This document shows positions 1 to 9,900 of a DNA stretch of 64,000 nt, piece after piece. How positions within the stretch are numbered: position 1 is the first letter of the stretch; each line of letters starts with the position of its first letter. The stretch is from assembly GCA_947589095.1 (NCBI GenBank), contig CANQBX010000001.1, forward strand, positions 1-64,000, read 5' to 3'. The DNA is from an uncultured Lachnospiraceae bacterium. Lineage in GTDB: Bacteria > Bacillota > Clostridia > Lachnospirales > Lachnospiraceae. The notes below the pieces were generated by a model. It made no database searches and was not told where the DNA came from. It saw nothing but the letters and a program-made list of their open reading frames with translations. Both the position numbers and the translations under genes were made by a program.

Positions 1-71
1 AAAAGCTGGGAGAATCTTTTATTTATAAGGAAAAACGGTACATTCTTTGCATAGTCTTCTGCTTTGCATAG

Positions 72-776
72 GGAGGGAACCTCTCGCCCCTGCTGGCGAA
101 CATCTACCTCAATGAGTTCGACCGGGAGTACGAGAAGCGGGGCGTGCCATGTATACGCTATGCAGACGACATCGTCTTATTGGCAAGGAGTGAGCGCGCG
201 GCAAAGAGACTTCTGGAGAACAGCGCGAAATATCTGGAAGGGGAACTGAAACTAAAAGTGAACCGGGAAAAGAGCCGCGTTGTGAGTGTGTTTGCGATCC
301 GAAATTTTAAATTCCTCGGCTTCACACTAGGAAGGAATGGGCAAGGCATCTACATACGGGTGCACCCGAGGCCGAGGGAGAAGTTCAAAGCCCATTTGAG
401 GGAATTATCATCAAGAAAGAAGTGCCAGAGCATCCGGCCATCCTTAAAGAAAATAGAAGTTTATGCGAGGGGATGGTTGAATTACTATGGGATAGCAGAC
501 ATGAAGAACAGTATCGACGACCTGAACAAGTGGCTGTATCACAGAATCCGGATGTGTATCTGGAAACAGTGGAAACTGCCAAGGACGAAGAAACGGAACC
601 TGATAAAGCTGGGGATACCGGAATACTATGCATGTATGGCGGCGAACAGCCGAAAAGGGTATTGGAGAACGTCCAACACAACAACGGTCAATAGGGCACT
701 ATCAAAAGAAAGACTGATACGGTCAGGCTTTTATGATTTAGCCATTGCGTACCAGTCGTTGCACGTCAACTGTTGA
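72..776 (+). pseudogene. Group II intron reverse transcriptase/maturase, C-terminal fragment
   Basis: Translation from 72 gives the RT block before the catalytic motif (GGNLSPLLANIYLNEF), then YADD (the metal-binding aspartates of the polymerase palm) and the maturase domain X with the GWLNYYG signature. No HNH endonuclease domain follows, as in many bacterial class C-like introns. Fingers and the start of the palm are missing: frame 72 is closed by TAG at 69-71 and there is no start codon with a ribosome site. The ATG inside the YADD block (144) is not a plausible start. The protein would be inactive as a reverse transcriptase, although domain X could still bind RNA if expressed. Confidence 0.85.
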
Positions 777-847
777 AACCGCCGTGTACCGAACGGTACG
801 CACGGTGGTGTGAGAGGACGGCGGCTAATCACCGCCTCCTACTCGAT
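775..847 (+). ncRNA. Group II intron domains V and VI
   Basis: Directly after the maturase stop, CCGTGTACC and GGTACGCACGG pair around a GAAC loop, which matches a catalytic domain V hairpin. The next stem (GGCGG with CCGCC, loop CTAATCA) looks like domain VI. The A of CCTACTCGAT lies seven nucleotides from the terminal T at 847, the position expected of a branch-point adenosine, and the last two bases AT fit the AY 3' splice rule. The 3' exon would begin at 848. Confidence 0.65.
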
Positions 848-912
848 CCGGTTGACGCTAAACCTACTATGGGGATGAGCGGCCGGCATCTTAAAAACAG
901 AGAAAGGGAGAA

Positions 913-3900
913 ATGGGAGGAAACAGCAGCCTTAAGAAAAGGCTGAAGCGTATATCTGCAGGGTTGTTGTCTGCAGTCATGGCGGTTCAGTCATTTTTTG
1001 GTGTGAATTATGGTACGATTCCGGTCATGGCATCGGAAACAGAGGGGCGCGGAACGGTATTTCCTTACTACGATACGTCCAATCTGCTGAAGCCTGGGGC
1101 ATCGTTTCCGTTTTACGGAAAGGAACATAACCGTGTAGGACTGTGGCCTTATGGCATTACCAATGTAGAAGGAGGCATGAGCGCGCCTGCTTACTGTCTG
1201 GAGCCGAATAAATCGATGCAGTCCGGAACGGGCGGTACGATCGTGACCTACGATCTTGATGAGGACGGCGACAATCTTCCTCTGGGGATTACCAGGGAAG
1301 AGGCTGAGATCCTCTGGTATGCATTATCCTCTTCTGGTAATTTTGAAGGATACCAGACCGGTGTCGGAAGGATCGGACAGGGTGGTTACATTCTGGGACA
1401 GTGCGCTACCTGGGCGATCATGTCCGGTAACTGGAATGGTCTGGATGATTTCCGCAACCAGATGGAAGTCCTGCTCGTCAATCTGAAAAGTGCAGCTTTG
1501 GCGCAGCAGACCAGGAATGCCATGGAGCAGTTTTTTAACCAGACAAATGATGCGATTGAAGAAATCTCTATACCGTCGTTCGCTTCAAAATATAAGAGTA
1601 CGGCGCCGGTTCATCAGATGCAGGAGGATGGGGATGGAACCTACAGCATCACCTTGAAATATGATGAAGGCTTCGATTGGCGTCAGTCCACCCTTGTGTA
1701 TGATCTTCCGGAAGGCTGGACATTTACGAAGGAAACGGACGGCGTCACGTTCACCTGTATGACGGGAGATCCCGAAATCGGTCTGGTGAGGGGACATTTT
1801 GAAGAAGGCTCCGGCGGTGCAAGATACTGGGTGAAGCCGAATACATTCAAAATCTGGTTCCCGGATGGTTGGGACGAAACAAGCGCTATCGAAGGAAAGC
1901 AGGCGATGATCACCATGGCCGGCGAACAGCAGACCTGGGAAGTCTGGCTGGCTTTCGGTAAAGGGGACACGACAGAGCAGCATGGAACATATGAGATCCC
2001 CTATACTCAGTACCAGCATCAGGAAACCTTTAAGCGTGATTACAAGATTGAACTGGAGAAACTCTGTGATGAAACGGGAAAACCGTTGGAAGGCGCTACA
2101 TTCGAAATTCTGGAACAGTTTGATTTCTCTCAGCTGGAAGGTACGAACCTGGAAACTCCCCAGTTTCTGGAGAATAAGCCGGAATCAGAAGGAAAGTTTG
2201 CAGACTTAACGGTCTGCCAGAGTAAGATCACAACGGATGGCAATGGCCATTTGGAGCATTCCGACCACAAGACGTATAGTTACCGGAATACTTACTGCGG
2301 CGGCCATCCGGATCCGGTCATCACATATGTTGAACTGGAGGAGGATGCCACGGAGGAGGAGATCGCCCAGGCTGAGGAAGAGAATGCCCTTCTGGATGAA
2401 GCAGCATGGGCAGCGTGGCAGGAGTGTGTGGACTGGTGTGAGGAAAACTGTGATTTCCATTCCATAGATGGCGGCGTTGCAGAGGAACAACTTCGGGCTG
2501 ACCGAGATGCCGCATGGAATTCCTTTATCCAGCTGAAACGGAAATACACCGTCAGGGAAATTCTGGCAAGGAATGGGTATATCCTTCATGACCTGCACAA
2601 TGATGACATTCCGGTCGAGATCGTAGAGTTTTCATCCTCCCAGACAGGTGGAGAGGGAATAGTCATTGGAAGCTACCGCGGCAATAAGTCAGGCACAGCC
2701 GGACTGTATGCGGACAGCGTAAATATGGATGCATTGACAGAGGCGCATCCGGTCCTTGATGAGATGATGGCAGCACTCTCTGCTCCGACGAATGCTGAAG
2801 ATACGAGAGTTACAATCCGAACGCGCAATGCAGGAGATGAAGCGAATGAATCCGAAACGGTATCAGGTGCTGCGAATACCGCCGCACCGTTGCTGGCCGG
2901 CCAGGAATTGCTGCGCCTTCGGTTACTTTCCCACAATCCGACTATAGAAGAAGACGATGGGCGGCAGGAGAAACAGGAGATCTTTTCTGAGGAGATCAAA
3001 ATTGGTTCTGAAGATGGAGTCAGGACGCCTGAGGACGGAGAGATAAGAAAAGCGACGCCGGCTGATGCCAGTTATAGAAAAGCGACACCCTCCGATGCCT
3101 GCTACATGATAAGTATGCCTGTGCTTCTTGCTGACGGACCGGAAGAAGGTGAAATCAGCGAGGGCTGGGAGTGGGATGGGGTACAGGAAGGGAGTGAACT
3201 GCCGCCCATCAACCAGTCGTTATATTCTTCTGACAGGACAGGTTACAGGTTTACAGTGAAAGACCACCGTACAGAAGGGGAACTGCATGTCAATAAGCGT
3301 GATTTGGAACTTTATGAAGAAGATGAATCCGGAAGCTATGGGAATGTGCAGGCAGATGCCACTTTGGAAGGCGCGGTTTACGGCCTGTATGCGGCAGAGG
3401 ACATCATCCATCCGGATGGCAGGACAGGAAAGGTTTTTTCCGCAGGTGAACTGGTGGCGGTAGCGTCTACAGATAAGAACGGGGACGCTTCTTTCCTGGT
3501 GATCACGGAAGTGTCTGAGACGTCACAGCGTGTCCCCAATTTGTATTCATCCAATGAACAGAGAAACGGAAATGGCTGGATTGGCCGGCCGCTCCTTTTG
3601 GGAAGCTATTATGTGGAAGAAATCTCACGTTCCGAAGGGTATGAATTGTCACAGACCGGAAAGAACCTGACGGAGAGCAACCGCAACGGTCAAGCGTTTA
3701 TACTGGCGGAGTCCGGGAGCGCTTACACAGAAGGCTTCTATCACGGGATTAATGAGTGGGATGGGATGTCCTATGATTTCGATGTGGATTATTACGGAAC
3801 CAGCGGTTTTGATATTTACCTGTCGGGACTACCTGAAAATGCAAAGCTTTATGAGGTGACGCAGTCCGAATCGGTCCGTCAGGAACAGGCTGTTGTCGGG

Positions 3901-6900
3901 ACGAAGCAGGTAGAGAAACGGGATGAGAATGGAAATATCATATATCAGACTGCCCAGGGCGGTGAGTATAAGCTGGATGAGACCGGTAATAAGAAAATCA
4001 AAGTAGATGCCGAAGGGAATCCTGTCCTCTCCGATATGCCTCAGAAAGTGACGCTTTCGGCGGTCAATCGGTTAAATGCGTATATTGACTCCATAAACCG
4101 AGGTGTACCATCAGATTCAGGTCAGGAATCCTCGACTGTCGTAAACAATGCCTACATAGTGAAGGAGGTCGCGGCGGCATTAAAAGGATCTGGCTATAAA
4201 TCAGGAATCACCGATGCGCCCTGGACTCTCCTGAAGCTTAATGAGATGACCAATGGCGGGATGATCACGGAGATCCTGAAGTACTGTGCGTCGGACAGCT
4301 TCTGGGATGCATATGAACTGGAAGAGGTTGTCCAGAAGGATGGCGTCTGGTATGCGAAGCTTAAGTATGCCTATAAGGCTCTGAGCGGAGCCAGTGTGAT
4401 TTATGACCGTATAACCGGAAGGCTGGCAGTGCGTAAGAATTATGACGACGGATACTACTATGCGGTCTATGAAGCCGGGGAATATGAACAGGAAGGCATG
4501 CGGTTCACTATAGAGAACAGGACCGTTGATTCGGATGCCCTTAAGAAAGGTGAGATTGTTCTGAAGCCAGTCTATAACCCGGTTTATGAAACGTATGCCC
4601 CGGGGGAGTTCCTTTTGGACAGCCAGGGGCAGAAGATACCGGTTATGGAGACAGTACCGGAGTATGGCTCGCAGGAGATCACGACCTATGAAGAAAGCCT
4701 GAAGCCGCTGGGAGCTACTTATGATGCTGCAAAAGGCCGTCTGACTGTGCACATTTCCACGGACGGTGAAGAATTCGGCGACGAGGGGAACCATACCAGA
4801 AGATTCCGCGTAGCGGTGGAGGGAGAGATCACTCGTTTTGCAGAGGCAGCTGTCAGCGTGACGACGGAAAAGCAGGCGCTGGATGAAGGCAGTTATGTGA
4901 AACAGGCCGTCCTTCTTTATCCCGGGCAGTATGACATTTATGAGGATGACGGTACCCGGATAACGCCTATCATTGTGCAGGAACGCGTGATCAAGCAGGC
5001 GATCAAGGTGACGAAGGACATCGCGCTGGATTCCTATGAATATAACAATTATGAGATCCACAGGGATCCGTTCACAGTCCTGTTCGGCGGTTATAACGGG
5101 AAGCAGGAGGCAAAGACCCTGCCGGGATTTTTCTTTAAGCTTTACCTGCGTTCTGATCTGGAATCCACCGGGAAACTTAAGAGGAATCCGGACGGTACCT
5201 ATGACTACGAGGGTTTCTTTACGGATTATCCGGAATATGCCCAGTCCCTGGCCCTTGATTGGGATGTGGACAAGTATGACGAGGACGGGGATCCGAAAAC
5301 GGTGCATGCAAGCCGGGGCGGAGGTAAAGATGATTACTGGGGCCAGAGCCGTATGCTCCCTTATGGCGTCTATGTGCTGGTGGAGCAGCAGCCGACGCAG
5401 ATCCCCCAGAAGCATTACGCGATCGATGCGCCGCAGGAGGTGGAGATCCCGTTTATCCCGCAGGTGGACGCGGACGGCACGGTTCATGACAATATCCCAT
5501 CCCCTGAGTATCTGTATGATTCCCAGATGACGCCGGAGAAACTGACCGAGAGATATCGGATCCGTTTCAATGAGGAGACACATGTGATATACGCCCATAA
5601 CAATGACGGTGATTTCGAGGTGTTCAAGTACGGGCTGGAACCGGACAGCGCAAAGGACTGCGGAAATGAGACGGTCGCCGGGTATTACCATTACGGCTCA
5701 ATCAGTGAGGATGCGGGAACTGCAGACGGCGTTTATTATGAAACCTACTATGACCGGAACGGGGATATTTCCGATTACGGATTGACGCTGGACGGTGTGG
5801 CGACGATGACCGGAGTTTCCACGGCTGTGGACCGGCAGTTTGCGAAAGCCCTAATTCCATGGAGTGTCCTTGATCCCAGATACGGCGAGGTCATCAACGA
5901 CGAGGGGGATATCGGAAACCGGGATTCCGGACTGGAAGATGACGGGAGCTTTAATTTCGTGGCCTTTTCCAATAAGGATTTTGAAAACGAATTCTACAGT
6001 ACAAGGCTGCGGATCGAGAAGCTGGATGCGGAAACCGGGGAAAACATTCTTCATGACGGCGCGCTGTTTAAGATTTATGCCGCGAAGAGGGACATTTCCG
6101 GAAGCGGCGCGTCTGGGGTTACCGGAACCGGTGATGTGCTGTTCGGTGCGGATGGGGTTCCGCTCTATGACGAAAACGAGCAGGTATTCATGCAGGACGC
6201 GTCCGGCGCTGAGGTCGGGATCTTTAAGGCCTATTCCACGGTGCGTGACGGCGAGGTCATGGGGCCGGATGGAAAGCTGACGACGGAAAAGCAGACGGTA
6301 GGCTATATTGAACTGTACCAGCCGCTTGGCGCAGGGGCCTATGTCCTGGTGGAGATAGAGGCGCCGGAAGGTTATGTCCGGTCAAAGCCCATTGCGTTTA
6401 TCGTATACAGCGACAAGGTGGAATACTACGAGGACGGCGATCCGCAGAAGAAAAAGGAGGCGGTGAGATATCAGTATGTACGCCCGGTCGGTGCGGATGG
6501 GAAGACTGTGACGGAAGATATGCATCAGATTACGGTCAAGGATGCTCCTACGCGGATTGAAATCCATAAGGTTGAGGACGGCGCACAGACGATCACCTAC
6601 CGGGTGGACGGCGATGAGGCGCAGCTTAAGGCCAGGGGCGACGTGGAACTTCAATATCTGCCCAACGGTGAATTTGCCGGTTTCGGTTTTGTGACCAGAA
6701 ATGTGCCTGACTGGTCGAAGGAGGAGATCAGCGGAACTGAAGCGGAGCTTCTTGCCATGGGGAATGTGCGCCTGATTTATGACGAGGACGGTCGTTTTAC
6801 CGGCAGGGGATTCCGATACCGCAATTATGTCGGCAATGCGACGCTTACCTTGTATGAAGGGCTTGAGGTGAAAAAGACCGGGGAACATGAATATGAGGGC

Positions 6901-9900
6901 GTGACCGTTATGCAGAACCTGTTTGACTCGGTGGTTGGCATCCGGGCGGAGAAGACCGGGACAGACGCTGATATCCGAAAGATCGGGAAGGACTCTGCCG
7001 GCAGGGATTTATGGGATATCACGGAGGAAGCAGAGCCGGCCGCGGATCTCTGGTATTATGATCTGGAGTACGATCCGACCGAACTGGATGAAGAAACAGG
7101 GATCCTGTATGGCCTGGACGATTGGGGGAACCGGATATGCATGCTGGATTCGGAAACCGGCATGGCCTATGTGACGGATGAGAAGGGAGCCATTATCGTA
7201 TGGCCGCTGGATGATAACGGTGAGAAGATCATATCCCAGTCAGTGGAGGTCTATACGGATGAAGAGGGGCGCAAAACGATCAATTCGGACCTTATGGCGG
7301 AAACCGATGAGAACGGCTTGCCTGTCTACTATAAGGACGGCGGAGTAACCTGGATTGAAAATGAATGGGTTACCTCTGACCGTACAGAAGGTTATCCGAT
7401 TGCCAGAGTGGCGCAGGGCGCCTATATCCTGGAAGAAACGGCAGCCCCGCTTGCAGACGGCTACGTTCAGTCCCTGGCAGTAGGACTGATCGTAAAGGAT
7501 GCGGCAGATGTCCAGTCCTTCTTTATGGAGGATGACTATACCAAGATAGAGATATCCAAGCTGGATATGACCACCCGGGAAGAGATTGCCGGAGCGGCGC
7601 TTACCTTGTATGAGGCGTATCGGGAATATGACGATTCCGACCGCGGCTGGCATCTTGAGATCCTGAAGGACAGCGCAGGAGAGCCGGTTGTGGCGGAAAC
7701 CTGGATATCGGAAGGCGCTAAGCCTCACTGGATCGACCATATCATGCCGGGAGACTACATCCTGGAGGAGACCAGGGTACCGACCGCTGGCGGTTATGTG
7801 ACATCCGCAAGCGTGGAGGTGGTCATAGAGGAGACCGGGGAGGTACAGGCTGCGGTGATGGAGGATGACCATACGGCGGTGGAATTTTTGAAGGTCGATG
7901 CCAGGACCGGAAAGCCTATGGATAATGACCACAGGGCTATCCTTGCCCTTTACGCGGCTGTCCTGAATGATGCCGGGGAGCCTCAGTATGATTCTGACGG
8001 CAATATTCTCTACGACACCAGCCGGAAGATCTACGAGTGGCAGACAGATGACGGAAGCGATGTAAGGGCAACGGCCCATCAGGTGGAGATTACAGGAGGG
8101 CACAGCTACACGGCATACGACTATGATGTGAAGAAAGTCCCGCAGACGCAGCAGGCTGTCTGCTACATAACGGAGACAGGCGCCATGCGGTTTGAGTATC
8201 TGCCGGTCGGAAAATATGTGCTGGTAGAAGAAAAAGCACCTGTCGGGTATCTGGTGGCTGCGCCGCTGTACGTTTCTGTACTGGACATTGGCTCCCGGGA
8301 TGGGGTTCAGCAGTTTTCCATGATCGATGAACCAATCCTGGTATATCTCACAAAGGTAAATGCCGCTGGAGGAAAAGAGATAGCAGGTGCGACTCTGGCT
8401 GTATACCGGGCAAAGGAAGACGGGAGCCTTGCAAAGAGTCAGATGAAGGATAAGGATGGGAACCTTCTTTATGTAACGGACCTTGACGGGAATCTCCTGC
8501 GCGACAGTGACGGGAGGCTGATTCCCGCCGTGGAATATGACCAGTCTTACTTGGTCGACCGGTGGATCTCCGGTTCTGACGGTGCATATTCGGAGGAAGA
8601 TGAGAAAGCCGGCCGGATTCCGGCTGGGTATGCGGCTGGTGACCTGCGGCTGCACGAACTGAAGGACGCGAAAGCCGGCTCCTACTATTTTGTAGAAGAG
8701 GAGACACCGTTCGGATACACAAGGGCAGCAGAGCTTCCGTTTGAGATCGTGGATACAGAGACTGTCCAGAAGCTGGAACTGGTGGACGAACTGATTCTGG
8801 GTCAGCTGCAGATCCGGAAATCGGATGCGAAGATTCCGGACAGGCCCCTGGCGGGCGCCAGATTCCGGTTTACCAACTTGGATACCAATTCTGCAACGAT
8901 CCTGATTACGGGCGAAGACGGTCAGGCCTTCAGCCGGGAGGTCCCGATCGGTTCCATAGCGGCAGACGGATCTGTAAGCCTATACCATTTCAGTGTGCAG
9001 GAGATTTCGGCTCCGGACGGGTATCTGCTGGATGATACAATCCACGAATTCCAGTTCAATGTCAATACAGACCGGTACCATGTCCTGACCTATCTCCATG
9101 AAGTGAAGGACAGTCCCAGCAAAGTGATCGTCTCGAAAAAGGCGCTGACCACGAAGGAAGAACTTCCTGGTGCGAGTCTGGAGATACGTCCTGTTACGTC
9201 AGTGGAAGGTGGCAATGGTGAAATAATCCGGAAGGAGGGAGATGTGATCGAAGCCTGGGTATCCACGGATACGCCGCATGAGATCGAGGGACTTATGCCG
9301 GGGGATTACGTCCTGATCGAGACGCGGGCGCCGGAGGGATTCCTGGAAGCGGAGAAGGTTTATTTTACGGTAAAGGAAAACATGACGATCGAAGATATCC
9401 CGCTTGTGGAGATGTTTGATGATGACACGAAAACCGAGTTTAAGAAGATTGACCGGGAGACGAAGGAACCGGTCGCAGGCGTGAAACTGCAGCTGATCCG
9501 GGAAGACACCGGCGAGGTCGTGGAGGAATGGGTGACCGATGAGAGCGGCACGATTCAGTTTACCGGTCTGAAGGCAGGAAACTACCTGATAAAGGAGCTG
9601 GATGCGCCGGATGGGTATCTGCTGCTGAAGGAACCGTTCCGGGTGACAGTCACCAAGGACTATAAGCTGCAGACCTTCGTGCTGGAGAATCAGAAGATTG
9701 AAGTGGTAGTGGAAAAGCGGGATGCGGAGACCAGAGAATTTGTTTCCGGTGCTGTCCTGCAGCTTGTGGACGAAGCGGGTTCCGTTGTGGCTGAGTGGAC
9801 GACATCCGGACAGCCGGAGGTACTGAAGGGAATGAAACCTGGAACCTATACCCTGCGGGAGAAAACTGTGCCGGAAGGTTACCTGCTTATGAAGGAACCG

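Larger units (their letters stand above)
70..847 (+). mobile_element. Group II intron, truncated 5', 3' end intact
   Basis: The stretch carries the C-terminal part of an intron-encoded reverse transcriptase/maturase, followed by sequences that fold as intron domains V and VI, ending in AT at about 847. The 5' part of the intron (ribozyme domains I-III and the N-terminal half of the RT) is absent. Homology starts abruptly at about position 70-72, where the RT frame runs into a TAG stop. A 10-bp direct repeat (CTTTGCATAG at 45-54 and 62-71) ends exactly at this breakpoint. It is probably an immobile remnant. Confidence 0.8.

Noticed and set aside
4201-8655. Long minus-strand open frames (about 496 and 471 codons) opposite the adhesin gene
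   Set aside because: They are antisense to a continuous, clearly domain-structured gene, have no ribosome sites and show a Leu/Ile/His-rich composition typical of shadow frames of repetitive Cna-B coding sequence.
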